A stretch of DNA of 64,000 nucleotides from positions 40,931 through 104,930 of the forward strand of contig JAZKZO010000037.1 in NCBI GenBank assembly GCA_045612665.1, written 5' to 3'. Position 1 is the stretch's first letter. Each line of letters starts with the position of its first letter. A model generated the notes under the pieces. That model was given only the letters and a program-made list of their open reading frames with translations, was not told the DNA's origin and ran no database searches. A program made the position numbers and the translations under genes. Below are positions 35,175 through 43,791 of this stretch, one piece after another. The DNA comes from RGIG2000 sp045612665. GTDB lineage: Bacteria > Bacillota > Clostridia > Oscillospirales > CAG-272.

Positions 35175-35736
35175 CGAAAAAAACATTATTGTTGTTGACG
35201 AGCAAGGAAATGAATATGAGGCTACATATCCCAAAAGGGCAAAAGGTCTTGTTAAAAATGGCAGGGCACGCTTCATAAATGAAAATACAATATGCCTTGC
35301 GTGTCCGCCAAAGGAATATTTGGAGGATAATAAAATGGAAAATAAATTAACTGAAAGAGAAATTTTTGAGCAAATAGTTGCATTGCAAAAGCAAATCACT
35401 GAAAATAGTGCTAATTCTTTACATAGATTAGGTGATGTAATAGATAGCGTTTATTCTACCGAGGAAGATACAGGAACTGAACAGGTTTCCGAGGTTTGCA
35501 ATGTTTTTTCTCAGCGTGAGCACAACTTAAAACTTATGATTGAGCTTTACATCAAAATGTATGAAGATGCTCGAATAAGTGATGAGGAAAGAAAGGCTGA
35601 TTTGATAAAGAATGCTTTTTCGGAGATTACTGCAAAAATTAAAAGCTCAGATTTGCCACCTGATAATAAATCTGCCGCATTTGGCGAGGTTACAGAGGCA
35701 ATAAAAGAAATGCTTATGTATTTAATAGCAAAATAA
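35173..35736 (+). CDS. RRXRR/PLMP-like small protein with a non-canonical start
   Basis: The reading frame extends upstream of its first ATG (35335) to a stop at 35140. This upstream part reads as a conserved-looking domain: IIVVDEQGNEYEATYPKRAK then GLVKNGRARFINENTICLAC, which resembles the RRXRR/PLMP N-terminal domain known from IscB-like proteins. There is no in-frame ATG or GTG before it. ATC at 35173 lies 8 nt after AAGGGGG and is the best start, giving 187 residues. The rest (about 55-187) is charged and helical with no recognised nuclease or zinc motif. An internal ATG (35335) has GGAGG 8 nt upstream and could give a 133-residue form. Function unknown; the family link is pattern memory only. 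Confidence 0.6.
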   Translation: MEKNIIVVDEQGNEYEATYPKRAKGLVKNGRARFINENTICLACPPKEYLEDNKMENKLTEREIFEQIVALQKQITENSANSLHRLGDVIDSVYSTEEDTGTEQVSEVCNVFSQREHNLKLMIELYIKMYEDARISDEERKADLIKNAFSEITAKIKSSDLPPDNKSAAFGEVTEAIKEMLMYLIAK

Positions 35737-35744
35737 TTTAAAAT

Positions 35745-35777
35745 GCGAGTGCTGAATTTATTCGGCACTCGTTTTTT
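35745..35777 (+). terminator. Terminator after the RRXRR-like gene
   Basis: An 11-bp stem (CGAGTGCTGAA with TTCGGCACTCG, TTTA loop) is followed by a T run. Its right arm TTCGGCACTC also occurs in the terminator after the XRE gene. Confidence 0.9.
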
Positions 35778-35922
35778 AAAGGCGAATTTTTTGAATGGTT
35801 TTTGTAAAATTAAAGCAACTCTTTAATCGGATTTTAGAAATGCTCACTTTAATTTGGTAAAAATATGTTGTATAATTAAGGTACAAGAGTGCTTTTGAAT
35901 ACAACAAAAAGGAAAAATTATT

Positions 35923-37035
35923 ATGAGTATAGGTGAAAAAATTAGGGATTTGCGAAAAAGCAAAAATATGACACAAGAGGACTTAGCAGAATGCTTGAAT
36001 GTAACAATTTCTGCCGTTTCTCAATGGGAAATAGGTAAAACTATGCCTGATATAACAATGATTCCTATTATTTGCAATGTTTTTGATGTTTCATCTGATA
36101 AATTGCTTGAAATTGATTTGACAAAAAAGAATATGGAAATAGAAAATATCAGAGCTGAGGCAGGAAAATATTACACTCGTGGCTTTGTTTTAGAGGGAAA
36201 AGAGATATTAAAGCAAGGATTGATAAATTTTCCTAACAGCTATGGAATTATGTGTGACTATGTTCATGTCCTTGAATTAGAGAGAGATTTGTTATCTAAG
36301 GAAGAGGCAAAAAAGAACGAGGAAGAAATTATAAGGCTTGGTGAAAAAATAGTTGCAGAATGCGATGATTTTAGTATTCGAGCATGCACTATTCAAAAGC
36401 TTTGCATGATTTATAGTGATATTGGCAATGAAGATAGAGCCGTTGAGCTTGCTAACAAAATGCCATCTTACCCATTAAGCAGAGAATCTCTTTTAGAATT
36501 GATTTATAGGGGCGAAAGATTAAGAGATTTAGCAACGAATGTTCTGCTTTATGATCATGTGCAAGCAATGGCAAATAGAATAAAGTGTAATTATCGAATG
36601 GAGTCAGGCGAGTGGCTATACACGGGTGATGAAAGAGCGGAGCTCGTGAAAAAACAAATCAATTTTTTGAAATTGATTTTTGAAGCCGAGGACTATGGCT
36701 TTTATAATGAAACACTTTGCGATTCATACAAGGTTTTAGCAAGTCACAGTGCAAGACAAAATGATGGGAAGCAAACTATTTCGTATATTGAGCTTAGCGC
36801 AACCCATGCAATTAAATTTATAGAATATATGGCGTGTAAGGAATTTAAGTTTTCCTCACTTCTTTTCAAGGGTAGAACGGAAATACCAGCTATTCATCTT
36901 GATAGCAAATTCAATTCTGCATACCATCTTCTTCAATTCTACAAAGAGCCACAATTCGATTTTTTAAGAACAAATGAAAGATTTATAGTAACAACCAAAG
37001 AACTTGAAAAATATGCAGGAGAATGGCAAATATAA
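35923..37035 (+). CDS. XRE-family regulator with TPR-like C-terminal region
   Basis: This 370-residue protein has an N-terminal helix-turn-helix of the Cro/CI type (about 4-60: LRKSKNMTQEDLAECLNVT, then SAVSQWEIGKTMPD). The remaining 300 residues are helical with repeats such as EAGKYYTRGFVLEGKEIL and IYSDIGNEDRAVELANKM that look like tetratricopeptide repeats. This build is known in peptide-sensing regulators (RRNPP-like) and in many uncharacterised Clostridial regulators. AAAGGAAAA precedes the ATG. A TATAAT at 35871-35876 with a weak TTTAAT -35 may be its promoter. Targets are unknown. Confidence 0.85.
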   Translation: MSIGEKIRDLRKSKNMTQEDLAECLNVTISAVSQWEIGKTMPDITMIPIICNVFDVSSDKLLEIDLTKKNMEIENIRAEAGKYYTRGFVLEGKEILKQGLINFPNSYGIMCDYVHVLELERDLLSKEEAKKNEEEIIRLGEKIVAECDDFSIRACTIQKLCMIYSDIGNEDRAVELANKMPSYPLSRESLLELIYRGERLRDLATNVLLYDHVQAMANRIKCNYRMESGEWLYTGDERAELVKKQINFLKLIFEAEDYGFYNETLCDSYKVLASHSARQNDGKQTISYIELSATHAIKFIEYMACKEFKFSSLLFKGRTEIPAIHLDSKFNSAYHLLQFYKEPQFDFLRTNERFIVTTKELEKYAGEWQI

Positions 37036-37040
37036 TAAAA

Positions 37041-37069
37041 AAGAGTGCCGATTTTCGGCACTCTCTTTT
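37041..37069. terminator. Terminator between the XRE gene and the trmH-like gene
   Basis: GAGTGCCG and CGGCACTC close a short loop, followed by TCTTTTA. It lies between convergent genes. Confidence 0.85.
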
Positions 37070-37070
37070 A

Positions 37071-37841
37071 CTATTTATTTCTTCTAAGAACCTCAAATGC
37101 GAGGATTGTTGAAGCTGATGCGGCGGATAGTGCAGAGGAGAATTCGCGACCATAGTCGATGCGAACAATTTGGTCAGCTTTTGACAAAACCGATGAGGAA
37201 ATTCCTCTTTTTTCGCCACCTACAATCAAAAATATAGGCTTGCTTAAATCTGCTTCGTAAACACTTATAGAATTTCTTATATCTGCACAAACAATCTTAT
37301 ATGACTTTGATTTAAAAAGCTCGATAAAATTGTCATTTGCGATATAAACATCAGCTCTTTCACTTGCACCGGCTGAGGAGCGACAAACAACTCCTGACGC
37401 GGAAAGCCAGTTCCTTTTCGAAAGGACGAATCCGTCAACACCCGATGCGTAAATAGAGCGCATTGCGTATCCAAAATTATATGGATCCTCAATTCCCTCA
37501 ATCATTACATAAAATCCGTTTTCTTTTATGTCATCAGTGCTTAAAGACGGATACTCTCGTTCGCTACAGAGGGCTATTATTCCGCCGTGAGAAGCACCGA
37601 TTGTAAGAGAAGAGATTTCGTCTTCATTACTTTCGACAAGTGCGAAGTCAAAAAGCTCGCTCATTTTCTTTAAATAACCGATTTCTTTGGCTTTTTTCGA
37701 AGATTTTTCCTTGTCATAAAGGATTTTTTCTATTTTTCGCGCGTTTTCCTTGCCTGATTTGAGATTGTCGATGAGGGCGCGAATAGACGTCATTCCCTCA
37801 AAAACAGTAGAGGAAACGAAGCGGTTTTCTTCTTTAATCAT
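37071..37841 (-). CDS. TrmH/SpoU family RNA 2'-O-methyltransferase
   Basis: This 256-residue protein has the SPOUT methyltransferase motifs: IEGIEDPYNFGYAMRSIYASG (motif 1, about 113), KRNWLSASGVVCRSSAGAS, FLIVGGEKRGIS (motif 2, about 205) and FSSALSAASASTILAFEVL (motif 3, about 233), which bind SAM in a trefoil knot. The family methylates tRNA or 23S rRNA; the site cannot be told from sequence alone. An N-terminal region of about 100 residues is the likely RNA-binding part. The start overlaps the prfB stop (ATGA), so the two are translated together. Confidence 0.88.
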   Translation of the reverse strand: MIKEENRFVSSTVFEGMTSIRALIDNLKSGKENARKIEKILYDKEKSSKKAKEIGYLKKMSELFDFALVESNEDEISSLTIGASHGGIIALCSEREYPSLSTDDIKENGFYVMIEGIEDPYNFGYAMRSIYASGVDGFVLSKRNWLSASGVVCRSSAGASERADVYIANDNFIELFKSKSYKIVCADIRNSISVYEADLSKPIFLIVGGEKRGISSSVLSKADQIVRIDYGREFSSALSAASASTILAFEVLRRNK

Positions 37842-38947
37842 TTCTTTGCATTATCCTTAAGGTAAGCGTTTATAAATCCGTCGATATCGCCGTCCATTAC
37901 AGCTTGAATGTTTCCGTCCTCGTAGCCTGTACGAGTGTCCTTTGCAAGAGTATATGGCATAAATACGTACGAACGAATTTGTGAGCCCCATTCGATATTG
38001 GTTTTGTTACCCTTGATATCCTCGATTTTATCGAGCTTTTCGCGTTCTTTTATCTCCAAGAGCTTAGATTTGAGCATTTTAAGGGCAGTTTCCTTGTTTT
38101 GGAGTTGGCTACGCTCGGTTTGACAGCCGACAACGATTCCGGTAGGAATATGAACGATTCTAATAGCGGAGTCAGTCTTGTTTACGTGCTGTCCACCTGC
38201 ACCTGATGAGCGATGAGCGGTGATTTCCAAGTCAGCTTCATTGATTTCAAAAGAATTATCGTCATCAAATTCGGGCATTACCTCGACTGATGCAAATGAG
38301 GTGTGGCGTCTTCCCGAAGAGTCGAATGGAGAAACTCTTACGAGTCTGTGTACGCCGTTTTCACTTTTTAAATATCCGTAAGCATTAACGCCTTCAACTA
38401 AGATAGTTGCGCTCTTGAGACCTGCTTCCTCGCCGTCAAGCCAGTCAAGAAGCTTAACGTTATAGCCGTGTTTTTCACCCCAACGAGTGTAAAGACGGTA
38501 GAGCATGAGCGCCCAGTCTTGAGCCTCGGTTCCGCCTGCGCCCGGATGGAATGAGATAATAGCGTTATTTTTATCATATTCGCCATTGAGAAGGACTTCG
38601 ATTCTTTGTTTTTCCTCTTCAGCGATAATAGAAGCTTGGTCAGCTAAAATTTCCTCGGTCAAGCTTTCGTCATTTTCCTCGATAGCCATTTCAGCCATCA
38701 TAATAGTATCCTCAAGCTTTGTTGCGAGCGCCTCGTATTTTTCAATTTTATCCTTCATTTGCTTTATTTTTTGCAAAATTTTTGTAGAGTTTTCTTGGTT
38801 AGACCAAAAATCAGGATCAAAGGTTACCTTTTCAAGCTCGGCAACCTCGGTTTTCAATTCTTCAATGCGAAGAGCATTGCCAAGCTCTTCAATATTAGCT
38901 CTGAAATTTTGAAGCTCGTGCTTTGCGTTTTCGAGTGCAATAATCAC
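37838..38947 (-). CDS. prfB: Peptide chain release factor 2
   Basis: RF2 ends translation at UGA and UAA. It has 369 residues. The stop-codon reading SPF motif lies in RLVRVSPFDSSGRRHTSF, and the peptidyl-tRNA hydrolysis GGQ in SSGAGGQHVNKTDSAIRI. The frame is continuous from the start; the usual early in-frame UGA with +1 programmed frameshift is absent. The start is GTG at 38947 with GGAGG 8 nt upstream; longer in-frame reading upstream is hydrophobic and has no SD. It ends in TGA within ATGA. It is followed by the trmH-like gene. No clear promoter found upstream. Confidence 0.95.
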   Translation of the reverse strand: MIIALENAKHELQNFRANIEELGNALRIEELKTEVAELEKVTFDPDFWSNQENSTKILQKIKQMKDKIEKYEALATKLEDTIMMAEMAIEENDESLTEEILADQASIIAEEEKQRIEVLLNGEYDKNNAIISFHPGAGGTEAQDWALMLYRLYTRWGEKHGYNVKLLDWLDGEEAGLKSATILVEGVNAYGYLKSENGVHRLVRVSPFDSSGRRHTSFASVEVMPEFDDDNSFEINEADLEITAHRSSGAGGQHVNKTDSAIRIVHIPTGIVVGCQTERSQLQNKETALKMLKSKLLEIKEREKLDKIEDIKGNKTNIEWGSQIRSYVFMPYTLAKDTRTGYEDGNIQAVMDGDIDGFINAYLKDNAKK

Positions 38948-39058
38948 TATAAAATCCTCCAAATTTAGTAAAAACTTATAATATACGATAAGTATATCAT
39001 ATAAGAAAGAAAAAAACAAACATTTTTTTAAATAAATAGCAAAAAAATAGTAATATAA

Positions 39059-39087
39059 TTGATTTTTAAGTTTTTTTATGGTACGAT
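39059..39087 (+). promoter_or_regulatory. Possible sigma-A promoter of the DUF3006 gene
   Basis: TTGATT (39059-39064) and TACGAT (39082-39087) are 17 nt apart and 31 nt before the start. Both boxes differ from consensus. Confidence 0.5.
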
Positions 39088-39118
39088 ATATAAAATAGGA
39101 TATTTTAAGGAGAGAAAT

Positions 39119-39376
39119 ATGAGATTGGTTCTCGATAGAATCGTGTCAAACGAACAAGGAAAAAGAATAGCTGTTTTCGAATGTGATGATGAAATTATCA
39201 AGGTTGTTGAGGACAATATGCCAAGTGGCTTGATCGATAAATTGTATTCGGGTGTGATAATTGAGGCGGATTGCTTGGGCGATACGATTTCAAACGTAAA
39301 ATTATTGATAAACGAGACCGAAAACAAAAGAACGGAGATGAAAAGTCGACTAAGTCGATTTTCACGCAAAAAATAA
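39119..39376 (+). CDS. DUF3006-like small protein
   Basis: This 85-residue soluble protein has the DUF3006 pattern: LVLDRIV at the start, a beta-rich middle ending in GVIIEADCLGD, and the C-terminal basic stretch NETENKRTEMKSRLSRFSRK. The function of the family is unknown. AAGGAGAG lies about 6-7 nt before the ATG. It lies 1 nt before the GNAT gene. Residues upstream of 39119 in the same frame are AT-rich and not preceded by an SD. Confidence 0.75.
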   Translation: MRLVLDRIVSNEQGKRIAVFECDDEIIKVVEDNMPSGLIDKLYSGVIIEADCLGDTISNVKLLINETENKRTEMKSRLSRFSRKK

Positions 39377-39377
39377 A

Positions 39378-40331
39378 ATGAGTAGAAAAACGGTTAAAGA
39401 TATAAAAAATCAAGCATCTAAATATATGGTTGTTCTTGAAAGGGATAATCAAATTGCTGTATATCGTGAGAGGAACACATATCGCAGATACTCGCTTCCT
39501 ACTTTTGAAAAAGAAATGGGTAAATCTCCCGAGTCAACTATTATAAAGCAATATAAATCGAAAATGGGATATGAAATTATAAATCTCGTTTTCAAAGGCT
39601 TAATCAAAAGAATAATAGATGAACAAGGCACAACCGAAAACATTCTCTTGTATCGCGGTACTGAGTGCTATGGAAGTCCAAAATCCGATAAAAGAAGTGC
39701 TACTGAATGGATATCAAAGGAGCGCTTGCATAGATATCAAAAGGGTGGAGACGTTGCACAAGCTATTGCTGATTTGACCGAAGATCCTTGTTCTGTATTT
39801 ACATATAGATTTGGCGAAAGCGAGCCTGTCAAATTAGAGATTTGTATGATTGACCGCATTTGCGAAAAGCATATTCCCGAGGTTGTTGATGTTATAAGAT
39901 TGGGTTATAGAACTGTCGAGCAAACTTATGCATTTTCTAAAGCGGAGTTTCCTAATTTTGCGGGATATATGGTTACAAATGAATTTATGAGAAAATTCTA
40001 CAAGAAACCAAATCAGTATGTTTTTGCATATTTTGACAACGAAAAGATTTTAGGCACAATATCGCTTTGTCATAATAAAAAATTAAATATGGCTGAATTC
40101 TGTCTTTTGGCAGTTCATCCAGAGTATATGAAAACAAAAATTGGAAGATCGCTGTTGAGTTATGCGGTTGATTTTGCGAAAAACCTAGGTTGTATCGGCA
40201 TAAGTGCCGAAATGATGTTCGAAAACACTCCTTTGAAAAATTGGATTTTAAGAAGAGGCTTTGAGGTTGATAAAACCTTTAAAGCGCCAAACTGTCCGTA
40301 TAAAATCGGAGTTGTTAAGAAAATGTTTTGA
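39378..40331 (+). CDS. GNAT acetyltransferase with an unassigned N-terminal domain
   Basis: This 317-residue protein has a GNAT fold in its C-terminal half (about 150-317): YVFAYFDNEKILGTISLC, AEFCLLAVHPEYMKTKIGRSLL for acetyl-CoA binding, and NWILRRGFEVDKTF. The N-terminal half, about residues 1-150, is basic and beta/alpha mixed with no match I recognise. The acceptor is unknown. The gene follows the DUF3006 gene by 1 nt and ends at a strong bidirectional terminator. Confidence 0.8.
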   Translation: MSRKTVKDIKNQASKYMVVLERDNQIAVYRERNTYRRYSLPTFEKEMGKSPESTIIKQYKSKMGYEIINLVFKGLIKRIIDEQGTTENILLYRGTECYGSPKSDKRSATEWISKERLHRYQKGGDVAQAIADLTEDPCSVFTYRFGESEPVKLEICMIDRICEKHIPEVVDVIRLGYRTVEQTYAFSKAEFPNFAGYMVTNEFMRKFYKKPNQYVFAYFDNEKILGTISLCHNKKLNMAEFCLLAVHPEYMKTKIGRSLLSYAVDFAKNLGCIGISAEMMFENTPLKNWILRRGFEVDKTFKAPNCPYKIGVVKKMF

Positions 40332-40333
40332 AT

Positions 40334-40362
40334 AAAAAACGAGCGAAATTCGCTCGTTTTTT
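40334..40362. terminator. Bidirectional terminator between the GNAT gene and ileS
   Basis: AAAAAACGAGCGAA and TTCGCTCGTTTTTT form a long symmetric stem between convergent genes. Confidence 0.92.
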
Positions 40363-40368
40363 GTTTTA

Positions 40369-43300
40369 TTAGAGAACCTCGACGGAAATGGTAACCTTAT
40401 TTCCGTTTATATCCCATTCCTTGGAGTGTGTTGCGGTTGCATCATATTCGAACTTGTCTCCCAAAACAACCTTTGAGATTTCAGCCTCATTTTTCTTGAT
40501 GATAAGAGCAATTTTCTCGTTTCCGCTTACACAAACCTTGATATGGTCGGTTACGTTGAATCCTGAATCCTTTCTCATTGTTTGGATTTTGCTGATGATT
40601 TCGTTTACATATCCTTCTTCGATGAGCGCATCGGTAAGATTAGTGTCAAGAGCAACGCTAAGATACTTGTCGCTAAGAGAGCAGTAGTTTTCCTTTTGCT
40701 TTGTTTCGATAAGAAGATCCTCTTCGGCAAGGGCGATTTCAACACCGTCGCTTGCAACAAGCTTAATTACACCGTTAGAATTAAGCTCTGCCATAGCCTT
40801 GTTTCCGTCAAGCTCACTAAGCCATGTTCTGATAGCACCAAGATGCTTTCCGTATTTAGGTCCAACTGTTTTAAGCTGTGGCTTGAAGGTATATGATGAG
40901 AATTCAGACATATCGTCAACAAATTTAACGCTCTTGATATTGAGCTCATCCTCAATGATTTCAAGATAGAAATCGGACAAGGTGTGAGATGTTTTAACAT
41001 ACATGGTTGCAAGTGGCTGACGGTTCTTGAGTGAAGAGTTATTTCTTGCGGCACGACCCATAACAACGATGTCGAGAAGTGCCTTCATATCTTCTTCAAG
41101 ATTAGCATCAATAGCGTTTTCGTCAACTGCAGGGAAGTCGCAAAGATGGATGCTTTCTGGGGCGTTTTTGTCGAGATTGCAAACAAGATTTCTATAAATA
41201 TCCTCTGCCATGAATGGAATCATAGGAGCACTTGCTTTAGCAGTTGTAACAAGAGCTGTATAAAGAGTCATATATGCTGCGATCTTATCGTCGGTCATGC
41301 CCTGTACCCAGTATCTTTCACGACCGCGACGAACGTACCAGTTAGACATATCGTCAACAAAGGATTCAAGTGCCTTACAAGCCTCAGGAATCTTGTAGTT
41401 TTCAAGACAACTGTCAACCTCTTTTACAGTTGAATTCATTCTTGAAAGGAGCCATTTGTCCATAATAGAAAGCTTAGCATTTTCAAGCTTGTAATCCATA
41501 GGATTAAACTTGTCAATATTAGCATAGAGGACATAGAACGCGTAAGTATTCCAAAGAGTTCCCATGAACTTTCTTTGTCCCTCAATTACTGCCTTACCGT
41601 GGAAACGGTTAGGAAGCCAAGGAGCGGAGTTAGTATAGAAATACCAACGAATAGCGTCCGCGCCATATGTTTCGAGCGCCTCAAACGGATCTACTGCATT
41701 ACCCTTTGATTTGGACATTTTTTGACCGTTTTCATCCTGTACGTGACCAAGAACAATTACATTCTTGTAAGGAGCCTTATCAAAGATAAGAGTTGAAATG
41801 GCAAGAAGTGAATAGAACCAACCTCTTGTTTGGTCTACAGCCTCTGAAATGAAGTCGGCAGGGAATTGTGCATCAAAGAGATCCTTGTTTTCAAAAGGAT
41901 AGTGATGCTGTGCGAATGGCATTGCACCGGAGTCAAACCAACAGTCAATAACCTCAGGAACACGATGCATTTGTCCGCCACATTTTTCGCACTTTATAGT
42001 AACTGCATCAACGTAAGGACGGTGAAGCTCAATATTGTCAGGACAGTTATCTGACATTGATTTCAACTCCTCGATAGAGCCAATAGAATGCTTGTGTCCA
42101 CACTCGCACTCCCAAATGTTCAAAGGAGTTCCCCAGTATCTGTTACGGCTAATTCCCCAGTCTTGAACATTTTCAATCCAAGCACCGAAACGGCCTTTTC
42201 CGATTGATTCAGGAATCCAGTTTATGGTGTTGTTATTTTTGATAAGATTGTCTCTTACTGCGCTCATCTTGATAAACCAAGACTCACGAGCATAGTAAAT
42301 AAGAGGAGTATCGCATCTCCAACAGAAAGGATAATCGTGCTCGAACTTTGGAGCATCAAAAAGCTTTCCTTGCTCATCGAGATCCTTGAGAATAACAGGG
42401 TCTGCCTTCTTTACAAACATTCCTGCATAAGGAGTATCAGCTGTCATTTCGCCCTTTCCATTTACGAATTGAACAAATGGAAGGTCATAAATTCTACCTA
42501 CCTTTGAGTCATCCTCACCAAAAGCAGGAGCAATGTGTACAATACCAGTACCGTCAGACATTGTAACGTAGTTATCACAAGTGATAAAGTGAGCCTTTTT
42601 GCCCTGCTTTTTAGCAGAAACGCCAGCACATTCAAAAAGTGGCTCGTATTCAAGGTATTCAAGCTGTTTACCTGTGTATTTGTCGGTGATCTCATAAGCC
42701 TTTTCGCCTTCGGAAGCAAGGGGAGAGAGGACCTTATCAAGAAGCGCCTCAGCCATATAGTAAACCTTGCCATCAGCAGCCTTAACTCTGCAATATGTTT
42801 CGTCAGGGTTAACGCAAAGTGCTACATTCGAAGGAAGAGTCCAAGGAGTAGTAGTCCAAGCGAGGAAATACGCATCCTCATCTGCTTTTTTAAATCTTAC
42901 AACAGCAGAGCGCTCCTTAACGCTCTTGTAGCCCTGCGCAACCTCGTGAGAGGAAAGAGGAGTGCCACAACGAGGGCAATAAGGAACTATTTTAAAGCCC
43001 TTGTAGAGAAGACCCTTGTCCCAAATTTGCTTAAGCGCCCACCACTCGGATTCGATAAAGTTATTGTGATAAGTAACATAAGGATCGTCCATATCAGCCC
43101 AGAAACCAACGGTTGCGGAGAAATCCTCCCACATTCCCTTGTATTTCCAAACGCTTTCCTTACATTTGCCAATAAATGGATCAAGGCCGTATTGCTCGAT
43201 TTGCTCCTTTCCGTCAAGACCGAGTAGCTTTTCCACCTCAAGCTCAACAGGAAGACCGTGAGTATCCCAGCCCGCTTTACGAGGAACCATATATCCCTTC

Positions 43301-43521
43301 ATGGTTCTGTAACGAGGGATCATATCCTTGATTACACGGGTCAAAACGTGTCCTATATGTGGCTTTCCGTTAGCCGTTGGAGGACCGTCATAGAATGTGT
43401 AGGAAGGTGCGTTTTCGCGCATTTTGATGCTCTTTTCAAAAATGGCATTATCCTTCCAGAATTTTTCAGTTGCTTTTTCTCTTTCAACAAAATTGAGATT
43501 AGTTGCGACTTTGTCGTACAT
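40369..43521 (-). CDS. ileS: Isoleucyl-tRNA synthetase
   Basis: This class I synthetase charges tRNA-Ile. The HIGH motif is in GKPHIGHVLTR (about 53), the CP1 editing domain lies at about 200-390, and KMSKS is in GQKMSKSKGNAVDPFEA (about 595). Zinc cysteines are seen in CECGHKHS and CEKCGGQMH. At 1050 residues it is closer to the long, eukaryote-like IleRS2 class than the usual bacterial IleRS1. That class is often insensitive to mupirocin; this is family knowledge. AAAGGAA precedes the ATG. Controlled by a T-box leader. Confidence 0.96.
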   Translation of the reverse strand: MYDKVATNLNFVEREKATEKFWKDNAIFEKSIKMRENAPSYTFYDGPPTANGKPHIGHVLTRVIKDMIPRYRTMKGYMVPRKAGWDTHGLPVELEVEKLLGLDGKEQIEQYGLDPFIGKCKESVWKYKGMWEDFSATVGFWADMDDPYVTYHNNFIESEWWALKQIWDKGLLYKGFKIVPYCPRCGTPLSSHEVAQGYKSVKERSAVVRFKKADEDAYFLAWTTTPWTLPSNVALCVNPDETYCRVKAADGKVYYMAEALLDKVLSPLASEGEKAYEITDKYTGKQLEYLEYEPLFECAGVSAKKQGKKAHFITCDNYVTMSDGTGIVHIAPAFGEDDSKVGRIYDLPFVQFVNGKGEMTADTPYAGMFVKKADPVILKDLDEQGKLFDAPKFEHDYPFCWRCDTPLIYYARESWFIKMSAVRDNLIKNNNTINWIPESIGKGRFGAWIENVQDWGISRNRYWGTPLNIWECECGHKHSIGSIEELKSMSDNCPDNIELHRPYVDAVTIKCEKCGGQMHRVPEVIDCWFDSGAMPFAQHHYPFENKDLFDAQFPADFISEAVDQTRGWFYSLLAISTLIFDKAPYKNVIVLGHVQDENGQKMSKSKGNAVDPFEALETYGADAIRWYFYTNSAPWLPNRFHGKAVIEGQRKFMGTLWNTYAFYVLYANIDKFNPMDYKLENAKLSIMDKWLLSRMNSTVKEVDSCLENYKIPEACKALESFVDDMSNWYVRRGRERYWVQGMTDDKIAAYMTLYTALVTTAKASAPMIPFMAEDIYRNLVCNLDKNAPESIHLCDFPAVDENAIDANLEEDMKALLDIVVMGRAARNNSSLKNRQPLATMYVKTSHTLSDFYLEIIEDELNIKSVKFVDDMSEFSSYTFKPQLKTVGPKYGKHLGAIRTWLSELDGNKAMAELNSNGVIKLVASDGVEIALAEEDLLIETKQKENYCSLSDKYLSVALDTNLTDALIEEGYVNEIISKIQTMRKDSGFNVTDHIKVCVSGNEKIALIIKKNEAEISKVVLGDKFEYDATATHSKEWDINGNKVTISVEVL

Positions 43522-43550
43522 ATTTATATTCCTTTCTCAATAAAATTTTT

Positions 43551-43590
43551 AAAAATAAAATCTCGTCCCGTATGAAAACAGGACGAGATT
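43551..43590 (-). terminator. T-box-controlled terminator before ileS
   Basis: On the minus strand AATCTCGTCC pairs with GGACGAGATT around an 11- to 12-nt loop and is followed by TTATTTTT. It ends 30 nt before the ileS start. Confidence 0.9.
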
Positions 43591-43786
43591 GATATCGTAA
43601 CCACCTATTCAACATACATACTATATGCGTCCCTTTTAACGGTGGGATACCGTCGCAGACTACTGAATTCGCCTCGAAGCTCGGAAGTGATGTTCGTTCA
43701 AACCTAATAGCGTTGGGCTTACACCGTCCCCAACTCGCTAGGGCGTTCAATTTGAATTACTGTCTTCGTCTCAGCTTTTATTATTG
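43551..43786 (-). promoter_or_regulatory. T-box leader of ileS
   Basis: On the minus strand, in order, are the stem I AGTA box (GACGAAGACAGTA), the stem I distal part (GTTGGGGACGGTGTAAGCC), an ATT triplet at 43706-43708 that fits an isoleucine specifier, a small ACGGT/ACCGT hairpin, and a T-box-like AGGTGGTTACGA (43595-43606) just before the terminator. Uncharged tRNA-Ile should bind and prevent termination. Confidence 0.9.
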
Positions 43787-43791
43787 ATTAG

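Noticed and set aside
35144..35281. ATG at 35144 opening a 45-codon frame across the RRXRR-like leader.
   Set aside because: SD is weak and the product is not conserved-looking. It stays only as a possible source of a -1 frameshift at A7 into the RRXRR frame.
42535..43227. A 230-codon plus-strand open frame inside ileS.
   Set aside because: Antisense to the conserved catalytic and editing region of IleRS, no SD, and no domain.
43628..43650. On the plus strand the sequence AACGGTGGGATACCG looks like a T-box core.
   Set aside because: It is in the wrong orientation for ileS and is simply one strand of the ACGGT/ACCGT hairpin of the real, minus-strand leader, whose T-box lies at 43595-43606.
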